16,536 bases of DNA. It comes from Prevotella sp. (GTDB lineage: Bacteria > Bacteroidota > Bacteroidia > Bacteroidales > Bacteroidaceae). This document shows positions 1-7,625 of this stretch, piece by piece. Under the pieces are notes generated by a model. That model ran no database searches. It was not told where the DNA came from and was given only the letters and a program-made list of their open reading frames with translations. The number at the start of each line of letters is the position of its first letter. Positions within the stretch are counted from its first letter, which is position 1. Both the position numbers and the translations under genes were made by a program. The stretch spans positions 1-16,536 of the forward strand of contig JAEENF010000286.1 of NCBI GenBank assembly GCA_016283605.1, given 5' to 3'.

Positions 1-2443
1 TGACTCGGCTTTTGAGCAATGGTATGGGCGAAACAGCTGGGGGGTGAACCGTTACGAGCAACTTTCATTGTCGCAGAAGAAACTTCTGCTGAACAACTCA
101 ATGATCAACAATGCCTATTTGATTGAGCTGATGTCGAACGCGAACGGTAATCCGCCTCTGGAGGGCAAATGTATGCGCCGAGAGACGGCGACGAGTGTGT
201 TTGACTCGGTGGAATGGATACGACCAGAGGCGATGCCGAACACGCCAGCCTGGGCGAGGCTGAAGGAGCGGGGCAAGAGTATCGCCATCGTGAAGGACGC
301 CACTGAAGCTCCGATGATTCACTTCCTGCCGGCCTTCATGAAACTGAACAAGATGAAGATGGAGGATTTGGAGATCCTGACGAACCACGAGGCGAAGAGT
401 CTGGAGGAGGCCTGGGTGAACGGCAAGCGGGTAACAGAAAGGGACATCACGTGTAAGAACGGATATATCCAGAAGATGAGCGGGGTGACGGAATCGTCAC
501 CGAACATGGCGGAGATCGTGCATCAGCATCCTAGTGTATCGAAATGGGCGGGGATGCTGGACAGGTTCAGCGCTCCGTATCTGAACATCGCGGGGACGAG
601 GGAGTATAACCGTCTGTACGGGACGGAGGACTCGCTCTATACGCTGCGCTACTTCAGCGAGATATCGGCGGGAGGACAGCCAAACACGACGACTCCGAAC
701 GGGGAGGCCGTAGGGGCTACGCTGAAATTCGACCCAGGATGGAACCAATATATCACGAAGGGTAACGACATGGGACAGGACGCGGGGGCGATGTTCGCTC
801 CGACGAACGCAGCACTGGAGGCGTGGTGGAACGGCGAAGGAAAGGACCTGAAAGCGGAGTATCACGAGATAGACAGTCTGCCTGAAGCGACGATGGCGGC
901 GCTGATCAACGTGAATCTGAGACCGACGATGACGGAGACCGTGCCCTCGAAATTCGACCGTGTGCTAAACGACGCGATGGAGACAATGGGGATCACGACA
1001 GCAGACGTAGACTCGTGCTTCATGGGCTGTAACGGTGTGGTGTATATGACGAACAAGGTGTTTCCGCCGGCAGAGTTCTCGAGCGTGGCATTCCCGGCTC
1101 TGGCTCACCCTTCGACGATGAACATCATCTACTGGGCGATCGATCAGCTGTACTTTAGGCCTTATTTGCTGTCGATGGACTCAAAATACAGCGTGATCCT
1201 GCCGACGAACGAGGCGATGATGTGGTATATCGATCCGGCGAGCTACGGCAACGAAAGTGACGGACAGGAAGCTGCGACGGTGCTGCAGTTCTACTACGAC
1301 GAGAAGAAGGCTATCAGCCAGAGGGTGCAGGCGGTGAGGTATAACTGTACAGTGGACCAGGACGGACGAATCACTTTGGGCGACGTGGCTCAGCAAACGG
1401 TGACAACATCGGTGATCAGGGATAACCTGAAGCGACTGATGGATCAGCTGATCATCGTGGGCGACGTGGAGGACGGCCATGAATACTATAAATCGAAAGG
1501 CGGCACGTTGCTGCGCGTGGTGAAGAACGGTGACCAGATAGGATTCGCGGGAGCCTGGCAGACGGAGCACAACGGCATGACGCTAAAGATGGACCGGAAT
1601 GACATCTTCGAGAAGAAAAACGGTAAGGCTTACGTGCTGAACGGGATGATGCCGCTGGCGACGGGCAAGTCGGTGTACCGGACGCTGCAGGAGGAGAAGG
1701 ACGCGGGGAGGGATTCGCTGTTCTTGCAACTGTTGTATGACGACGGTGCTGACCTGCTGATTCCACAGCTGAAGATTGGCTCGAAACAGTGGAGGGCAGG
1801 CAAACTGGCTGAGAACAACTTGAAACTCTTGGACAACTATAACTATACTATATACGTGCCTACGGACGCAGCTATCAAGGAGCTGACGGATCAGGGGCTG
1901 CTGCCGACATGGGAGGACTATGAGGCGCAGACTGAGGAAATATGGGGCTCGGAAGAGGCTGCGGAACAAGCGAAGGAGGCGATCAAGGACATCATCGTGG
2001 GTTTCCTGCGCTATCACGTACAGGACCACTCGATAGCCATCAATATGGCGCCGGAACTATTCGATGAGGAATATGAATATATCAACGGTGTAAAGACTGT
2101 GACGAAGAAGACGCCAATCTACGAGAACAGGTACGAAACGATGTTGAGAAACGCGGAAAACGGACAGTTCTATTCTCTGACGGTGAACAACGAGGGTGGC
2201 CAGATGTGGGTGAAGGACGCCCTGGGAAGGACTCGCCACGTGGTGAAGAGCAACGGGCTGTATAACAAGATCTGCCGGGAATACTGGTTTGCAGGCATTA
2301 CTGACGCGAACTCGAACAACGCGACGACGTATATGGCCTCGGACGCTGTGGTGCATCAGATAGACGGTGTACTGCTGGCGAAGGAGATGAAGCCCTGGAA
2401 GGAAGTGGTCGAGAAAGCGGTCAAAGCGAGAATTAGGAATTAG
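1..2443 (+). CDS. Multi-domain fasciclin (FAS1) protein, 5' end cut by window edge
   Basis: The reading frame is open from base 2, so the GTG at 44 is internal and the true start lies upstream; at least 813 residues are present. I count four FAS1-type units by their closing 'NG-x-hydrophobic' strand: NGYIQKM (about 458-478), NGVVYMTNKVFPP (1031-1069), NGKAYVLNGMMP (1619-1654) and VVHQIDGVLL (about 2348-2377). Units 2 to 4 also show the opening motif: MFAPTN (791-808), YSVILPTNEAM (1187-1219) and YTIYVPTDAAI (1844-1876). The first unit has lost its start to the window edge. FAS1 is an adhesion or ligand-binding fold; in Bacteroidota such proteins are usually exported surface lipoproteins, but the signal peptide is not in view. 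The stop (TAG, 2441-2443) lies inside a 7-base repeat. SusC-1 starts 19 bases later, so a joint role at the outer membrane is inferred. The ligand is unknown. Confidence 0.85.
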   Translation, partial: DSAFEQWYGRNSWGVNRYEQLSLSQKKLLLNNSMINNAYLIELMSNANGNPPLEGKCMRRETATSVFDSVEWIRPEAMPNTPAWARLKERGKSIAIVKDATEAPMIHFLPAFMKLNKMKMEDLEILTNHEAKSLEEAWVNGKRVTERDITCKNGYIQKMSGVTESSPNMAEIVHQHPSVSKWAGMLDRFSAPYLNIAGTREYNRLYGTEDSLYTLRYFSEISAGGQPNTTTPNGEAVGATLKFDPGWNQYITKGNDMGQDAGAMFAPTNAALEAWWNGEGKDLKAEYHEIDSLPEATMAALINVNLRPTMTETVPSKFDRVLNDAMETMGITTADVDSCFMGCNGVVYMTNKVFPPAEFSSVAFPALAHPSTMNIIYWAIDQLYFRPYLLSMDSKYSVILPTNEAMMWYIDPASYGNESDGQEAATVLQFYYDEKKAISQRVQAVRYNCTVDQDGRITLGDVAQQTVTTSVIRDNLKRLMDQLIIVGDVEDGHEYYKSKGGTLLRVVKNGDQIGFAGAWQTEHNGMTLKMDRNDIFEKKNGKAYVLNGMMPLATGKSVYRTLQEEKDAGRDSLFLQLLYDDGADLLIPQLKIGSKQWRAGKLAENNLKLLDNYNYTIYVPTDAAIKELTDQGLLPTWEDYEAQTEEIWGSEEAAEQAKEAIKDIIVGFLRYHVQDHSIAINMAPELFDEEYEYINGVKTVTKKTPIYENRYETMLRNAENGQFYSLTVNNEGGQMWVKDALGRTRHVVKSNGLYNKICREYWFAGITDANSNNATTYMASDAVVHQIDGVLLAKEMKPWKEVVEKAVKARIRN

Positions 2444-2464
2444 GAATTAGGAATTAGAAATTAT
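2430..2464 (+). repeat. Heptamer tandem repeat leading into SusC-1 start
   Basis: Four exact copies of GAATTAG (2430-2457) are followed by one altered copy, AAATTAT (2458-2464), whose last two bases are the first two of the SusC-1 ATG (2463-2465). TAG occurs at 2434, 2441, 2448 and 2455, which covers all three forward frames. The TAG at 2441 is the stop of the upstream FAS1 gene, so two copies are translated as its last codons. Confidence 0.95.
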
Positions 2465-5400
2465 GATTACTATAAAAAGATATATTATTGTGGTGTTGGC
2501 GGTGATGGCGACAATGGCCGTCGGTGCCCAGACTGCGATTACATCGGTTCACGGTAACATCAGCGACGACATGGGTCCGCTGATGGGCGCTACGGTCTGT
2601 GAGATCGACGGCAACGGACGTATCATCGAGTCGACGATCACGGACCTGAACGGTAACTTCACGATGAGGGTGAGGAACCAGAAAGACCGCATCAGGTTCA
2701 GCTATGTGGGTATGAAGACGGTGACGCAGGCTATCAATAAGACGAACTATAAGATTGTGATGACTTCGGCGACGCAGCTGAAGGAGGTGACAATCAGATC
2801 ACAGCGACGCGTACAGGGTAACGGACTGCCGATTCCTCAGAGAGAGGTGGCGAATGCGACGCAGAACTTCTCGATGAAGGAGGTGGAAGGTATGGCCTTC
2901 ACTACGGTGGACGAAGCGCTACAGGGCCGTATCGCCGGACTGGACATCATCAGTAACTCAGGCGACCTGGGCTCAGGCTCTACGATGAGACTAAGAGGTG
3001 CTTCGAGCCTGTCGACGCTGACGGACGCGAACCCGCTGATTGTGGTGGACGGTAACGTAAGACAGGTGGACCTGAACAACTTCGACCTGAACTCGGCGAA
3101 CAACGAGAAGTTTGCGGAACTGCTGAACATCAACCCTGAGGACATCGCTGACATCAGAGTGCTGAAGGACGCTGCGGCTACGGCCATCTACGGCTCGCAG
3201 GGCGGTAACGGTGTGATCGAGCTGACGACGAAGCGCGGTGCGAGGGGTAAACCGAGACTGTCGTACTCGCTGAAACTGACGGGTACGTATCAGCCGAAGG
3301 GCTATGACCTGCTGAGCGGTGACGACTATACGATGCTGCTGAAGGAGAGCTACTTCAATCCGGAGCAGAGCAACTCGGCGGCAGACATTCCGGAACTGAA
3401 CTATGACCCCTCGTTCTCAGAATATGAGCAATATAACAACAATACGGACTGGCGTGACGCCGTGACCCAGTGGGGATTGAGACAGAACCACTATGTGACT
3501 GTGCAAGGTGGTGGTGAGAAGGCACTGTTCCGTATCGGTGCGGGTTACGACCACGAAACGGGTACGATGATTCAGCAGAAGCTGCAGAGGTTCTCGACTC
3601 GCGTGGCTCTGGACTATAATGTGAGTGAGCGTATCCGTGTGAGCACGAACTTCGCGCTAACGTATACGAAGAACGACCGTAACTCGGACAACCTGCTGGA
3701 CATCGCGCAGAGAAAGATGCCGAATATGACCATCTATGAGCAGGACCCGAAGACTGGAGAGAATACGGACACATACTATACGATGCTGCAAAGCGCGAGC
3801 TCGGTGTTCAACCAGAACCAGAAGGACATGGTGAACCCCGTGGCAAGTGCCTACCTGGCCAAGAACAAGCAGACAAGCTATGACATGACGCCGGAACTGA
3901 TCATCCAGTATCAGTTGCTGGGCATGGATCCTGAGCACTGGCAGTTGAACTGGAGGGGCTCGGTGTACATGAACATCGCGAACCGCTATGACAACAGCTA
4001 CTATCCGCAGGAGCTGAAGACGGTAACGTGGGATCAGGGTGTGAACAAGACACATGACGGATCGTCGAAGAGTGTATCGTTTAACACGAAGCAGACGCTG
4101 ACGCTGATTCCGGCATTTAAAAATAAGGACCACTCGTTTATGATGCTGGGAAGGTTTGAATTGACAAGCGGTTCATCGACGAATCAGTCGGAGGACAAGA
4201 CTGGTGCACCGACGGGCATTGAGACAACTCAAGGTGGCGGACATATCACGAGTCTGAGCTCGGGATTCAGTCAGCACCGGTCGATGTACTATACGCTGTC
4301 AGCACACTATGCCTATAAGGGACGCTATATCCTGGACGGTTCGCTGCGTGCGGACGGTACGACGAAGTTCGGTCCCGGACATCGCTGGGGCTACTTCCCC
4401 TCGCTGTCAGCGAAGTGGATCATCAGTGACGAGCCTTGGATGGAGCCGACTAAGAAATGGCTATCGATGTTCGCTATCCGTCCCAGTTGGGGTCGCGTAG
4501 GTAACCAGCCCGGACAGGATTATCTTTATACTTCTAAATATGGTTCTACTGACCGTTATATCGACATGCAGGCCATGAAACCGAACAATATCCGTCTGAC
4601 AAATATGAAGTGGCAGATCGTGACGAGTTGGAACGGTGGTATCGACTTAGGTTTCCTGAACGACCGTCTGACACTGACCATCGAGGGCTATTCGCAGACA
4701 ACAACGGACATGTTGCTGTCGAACTACCGTATACCCTCGAACTCAGGATTCTCGAACGTGGCTTACCGCAACCAAGGTAAGATGAGAAATACAGGTTGGG
4801 AGTTCCATATCAATACCAACCGCATCATCACCATCGGCAAGAAGTTCTGGGTAGATATAAATGCGAACTTCGGTAACAACCGTAATGAGTTGCTGGAGCT
4901 GGACGACCTGACACTGGACAGCTATAACTCGGTATTCGGATTCTCGAATGACGAGACGCTGCAGAGGGTACAGCTGCACAACCCGTTGGGCGCCATCTAC
5001 GGTTTCAGATCGAAGGGTGTATATCAGTATAACTACTCGACGTTCAGCCGGATGACTCCTGAGGAGCGGACGCAGTTCCTGGCTGAGGGCAAGACTGCCC
5101 CTGTGGCTATGGCGAAGGACGGCAGTGTGATCCTAGACGGTGAAGGTAATCCGGTGCGTATGATGTTCAACTATACGAACGACGCTACTGGCCGTAACTA
5201 TCGCTTCAATGGTGGTGACGCCATCTATGAGGATGTGAACTATGACGGTCAGATAGATGCCTTGGACATCGTGTATCTGGGTTCGTCGCTGCCTAAGCTG
5301 ACGGGGGGGTTCGGATTCAACATCACTTATGGGGACTGGCGCTTCAGCACGCAGTTTACCTATCGTTTCGGTAATAAGATCATCAACAAGGCTCGTCTGC

Positions 5401-5786
5401 ATGCAGAGGCTATGATCGGTAACGATAACCAGAGTCAGGCGGTGAACTACCGCTGGCGTAAGGAAGGTGACGTGACTACGATTCCACGTGCGATGTACGG
5501 TAACAATTCAAACTACAATACGCTGATTAGTGACCGGTTCGTGGAGGACGGTTCTTATCTGCGTATGGGCTATGCTCAGTTGAACTATAATATCCGTAAG
5601 AAATACGCACAGGCACTGGGCGTGAACCGCATCAGCCTGTATGTGAGTGCGAATAATCCCTTCATCTGGACGAAGTACTCGGGTGTAGACCCGGATATCG
5701 CGGCAGGCGGCAATTCTCCGGCTATCGACAACGCCCAGACTCCGAGGTCAAAGTCATATACACTGGGTATCACTGTTGAATTTTAA
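2463..5786 (+). CDS. SusC-1: TonB-linked outer-membrane transporter of the SusC/RagA family
   Basis: This 1107-residue protein has the normal length and layout of a SusC channel, which imports oligomers through the outer membrane using TonB energy. A signal peptide ends at AVGA-Q (cut after about residue 22). A carboxypeptidase-regulatory-like domain follows (about 27-105, with TDLNGNF and SYVG motifs), then a TonB-box-like LKEVTI at 106-111. The plug carries NPLIVVDG at 190-197 and AAATAIYGSQGGNGVI at 237-252. The rest is beta-barrel, including a LTGGFGF motif and a closing YTLGITVEF with the C-terminal Phe typical of outer-membrane barrels. The ATG at 2463 is fixed by the signal peptide. 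SusD-1 follows after 12 bases, its expected partner. The substrate cannot be read from the sequence. A run of seven G (5303-5309) sits in the barrel region. Confidence 0.97.
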   Translation: MITIKRYIIVVLAVMATMAVGAQTAITSVHGNISDDMGPLMGATVCEIDGNGRIIESTITDLNGNFTMRVRNQKDRIRFSYVGMKTVTQAINKTNYKIVMTSATQLKEVTIRSQRRVQGNGLPIPQREVANATQNFSMKEVEGMAFTTVDEALQGRIAGLDIISNSGDLGSGSTMRLRGASSLSTLTDANPLIVVDGNVRQVDLNNFDLNSANNEKFAELLNINPEDIADIRVLKDAAATAIYGSQGGNGVIELTTKRGARGKPRLSYSLKLTGTYQPKGYDLLSGDDYTMLLKESYFNPEQSNSAADIPELNYDPSFSEYEQYNNNTDWRDAVTQWGLRQNHYVTVQGGGEKALFRIGAGYDHETGTMIQQKLQRFSTRVALDYNVSERIRVSTNFALTYTKNDRNSDNLLDIAQRKMPNMTIYEQDPKTGENTDTYYTMLQSASSVFNQNQKDMVNPVASAYLAKNKQTSYDMTPELIIQYQLLGMDPEHWQLNWRGSVYMNIANRYDNSYYPQELKTVTWDQGVNKTHDGSSKSVSFNTKQTLTLIPAFKNKDHSFMMLGRFELTSGSSTNQSEDKTGAPTGIETTQGGGHITSLSSGFSQHRSMYYTLSAHYAYKGRYILDGSLRADGTTKFGPGHRWGYFPSLSAKWIISDEPWMEPTKKWLSMFAIRPSWGRVGNQPGQDYLYTSKYGSTDRYIDMQAMKPNNIRLTNMKWQIVTSWNGGIDLGFLNDRLTLTIEGYSQTTTDMLLSNYRIPSNSGFSNVAYRNQGKMRNTGWEFHINTNRIITIGKKFWVDINANFGNNRNELLELDDLTLDSYNSVFGFSNDETLQRVQLHNPLGAIYGFRSKGVYQYNYSTFSRMTPEERTQFLAEGKTAPVAMAKDGSVILDGEGNPVRMMFNYTNDATGRNYRFNGGDAIYEDVNYDGQIDALDIVYLGSSLPKLTGGFGFNITYGDWRFSTQFTYRFGNKIINKARLHAEAMIGNDNQSQAVNYRWRKEGDVTTIPRAMYGNNSNYNTLISDRFVEDGSYLRMGYAQLNYNIRKKYAQALGVNRISLYVSANNPFIWTKYSGVDPDIAAGGNSPAIDNAQTPRSKSYTLGITVEF

Positions 5787-5798
5787 TTAATAAACGTT

Positions 5799-7583
5799 AT
5801 GAAGACCAAGATATATAAAATAGGTTTAATGGGGTTCATGGGTCTGATGGGACTGATGGGTGTCACCGGATGTTCGGACTTTCTGGAGATTGAGCCCCAG
5901 AATGAGATTATCCTGGAGAAGTTCTGGAATGAGAAGGCTGACGTGGATGCTGTCATTGCGGGCTGCTATTCCAATATGCAGGACGATGGCGTGATCAAAC
6001 GTATGATGGTGTGGGGCGAGTTCCGGAGCGACAATGTAGGCCCAGGTAGTAATGTGACTTCGGACGGCAGCCTGGAGAAGGTGCTTCTGGAGAATATCGA
6101 TGCGAAGAACACTTATACGGACTGGAAGGACTTCTACTCTGTGATCAACCGTTGTAACACGGTGATCAAATATGCTCCGGGCGTGGCTGCGACGGATCCT
6201 GCGTATACGGAGAGCGAGCTGAAGGCGAACATCGCTGAGATGGTGGCGCTGAGGAGTATCTGTTACTTCTACCTGATCCGTGCGTTCAGGGACGTGCCCT
6301 TCTCGAGGGAGCCGTTTACGGATGATGACCAGACTATGGACCTGCCTGCGACGAAATTCGACAACGTGCTGGACTCTCTGATTATCGACCTGGAAGGTGT
6401 GGAGGGCTCTGCCATTAAGCGGTACCCGGAGACAAAGGAGATGTACCAGACCGGGCGCATCACTCAGGATGCGATTCGGGCTATTCTGTGCGAGCTCTAC
6501 CTGTGGAAGAAAGACTATCAGAACTGTATCCGGTATGCGGACATGGTGATTGACTCGAAGAAAGTCATCGCGGAGGAGAATCGTCAGAAGCGTTCGAGCT
6601 CGGTGAGAGACGATGACTCAAAGACGAGATTCAACGGATACCCCCTGGTGAGCAACACGACTTCGGTAAACTACTATGGTGACGCGTATGAGATTCTGTT
6701 CGGGGAGGACCGCAGGAATGTGGACCAGATGAACCAGGAGATCATATTCCAGCTGGTGTTTGACGACAGGCCTAATGCGAACTCGATGAAGGCGAACGGG
6801 GCTGTGAACTCTTTCTACGGGAACTCGAACGCGACGGTGGGTCTGGTGGCTCCCTCGACTTATATCTTGGACGATATAGCGAAGACCTCGGGACGCACGG
6901 TGTTTGCCGACCAGAACAAGAAGCTGGACGCGAGGATGTATATCAACTGCAATACGGAAGAGGAGTCGATCAATAAGTATACGACGAGTACAATAGACAT
7001 CCGGGTGTCGGGTACGGACCCGGAACCGAGCTGGGGATCGCTGTACACGCAGGACCAGAACGGCTCGAACTGGATACTGTACCGCCTGACAGACATCATG
7101 CTGCTGAAGGCAGAAGCCCTGGTGCAGATGGCGCGGGAGGGTACTGACGCCGAGACGAGCGCCTATAATAAGGGGCTCTTCGACACGGCTTTCAGCCTGG
7201 TGAACGCGATCAACAAGCGGTCGCTATGCGAGAGCAAGCTTGTGGACACGCTGAACAGGGCTTCGTATCCCGGCAAGGTGGAGATGGAAGACCTGGTGCT
7301 GGCTGAGCGCCAGCGGGAACTGATGTTTGAGGGCAAGCGGTGGTTCGACCTGGTGAGGCATTCGCAGCGCAAGGGGAATACCGAGAAGCTGATCAGCCTG
7401 ACTATGATGAAGCACCATACCGGTGCGACGGGTGAGGGCATGATCGCGAACCATCTGAAGAAGATGGATGCGATCTACTGGCCTTATAACCTGGACGAGA
7501 TGAAGGTGAACGTGAATCTGGTGCAGAACCCGGCGTTTGGCAGCGGAGAGAATGACAGCTATGAGAAGACGACGAAGAAGTGA
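5799..7583 (+). CDS. SusD-1: RagB/SusD family surface lipoprotein
   Basis: The 594-residue protein is the likely surface lid and ligand-binding partner of SusC-1. It is a lipoprotein: VTGC puts the lipidated cysteine at residue 25, followed by SDFLEIEPQNE, typical of exported Bacteroidota lipoproteins. Family marks in order are NRCNTVIKYAP, the helix MVALRSICYFYLIRAFRDVPF (148-168), and the C-terminal signature ERQRELMFEGKRWFDLVRH starting at residue 503. The signal peptide hydrophobic core is built from a three-residue repeat (GLM-GFM-GLM-GLM, residues 9-20). Its leader is the only one here without heptamer repeats; the 12-base gap suggests tight coupling to SusC-1. Function as SusD is secure by family; the ligand is unknown. 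Confidence 0.97.
   Translation: MKTKIYKIGLMGFMGLMGLMGVTGCSDFLEIEPQNEIILEKFWNEKADVDAVIAGCYSNMQDDGVIKRMMVWGEFRSDNVGPGSNVTSDGSLEKVLLENIDAKNTYTDWKDFYSVINRCNTVIKYAPGVAATDPAYTESELKANIAEMVALRSICYFYLIRAFRDVPFSREPFTDDDQTMDLPATKFDNVLDSLIIDLEGVEGSAIKRYPETKEMYQTGRITQDAIRAILCELYLWKKDYQNCIRYADMVIDSKKVIAEENRQKRSSSVRDDDSKTRFNGYPLVSNTTSVNYYGDAYEILFGEDRRNVDQMNQEIIFQLVFDDRPNANSMKANGAVNSFYGNSNATVGLVAPSTYILDDIAKTSGRTVFADQNKKLDARMYINCNTEEESINKYTTSTIDIRVSGTDPEPSWGSLYTQDQNGSNWILYRLTDIMLLKAEALVQMAREGTDAETSAYNKGLFDTAFSLVNAINKRSLCESKLVDTLNRASYPGKVEMEDLVLAERQRELMFEGKRWFDLVRHSQRKGNTEKLISLTMMKHHTGATGEGMIANHLKKMDAIYWPYNLDEMKVNVNLVQNPAFGSGENDSYEKTTKK
5823..5858 (+). repeat. 9-base tandem repeat coding the SusD-1 signal-peptide core
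   Basis: Four consecutive 9-base units (GGTTTAATG, GGGTTCATG, GGTCTGATG, GGACTGATG) code Gly-(Leu/Phe)-Met four times. The unit is a whole number of codons, so gain or loss of copies would lengthen or shorten the hydrophobic core without breaking the frame. Copies differ at third positions, so the array is not freshly expanded. Confidence 0.9.
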
Positions 7584-7590
7584 GGAAGAA

Positions 7591-7625
7591 GAATTAGGAA
7601 TTAGGAATTAGATATTAGGAATTAT
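7591..7625 (+). repeat. Heptamer tandem repeat leading into FAS1 lipoprotein start
   Basis: Three exact GAATTAG copies (7591-7611), then ATATTAG (7612-7618) and GAATTAT (7619-7625), the last running into the ATG at 7624. TAG at 7595, 7602, 7609 and 7616 covers all three frames. The unit is the same as before SusC-1, 5 kb away. AGGA at 7617-7620 is a weak Shine-Dalgarno-like match that comes from the repeat itself. Confidence 0.95.

Noticed and set aside
44..46. GTG as the start of the first FAS1 gene
   Set aside because: The frame stays open to the window edge, no leader like the other genes precedes it, there is no signal peptide, and the first FAS1 unit would be cut in half. It is an internal codon.
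2430..2464. Heptamer arrays as a CRISPR array or attachment site
   Set aside because: Units are 7 bases with no spacers, and no cas gene, integrase or transposase is present.
7617..7620. AGGA as a true Shine-Dalgarno site
   Set aside because: It comes from the GAATTAG repeat, lies only 3 bases from the ATG, and other leaders here lack it. Most Bacteroidota genes do not depend on such a site.
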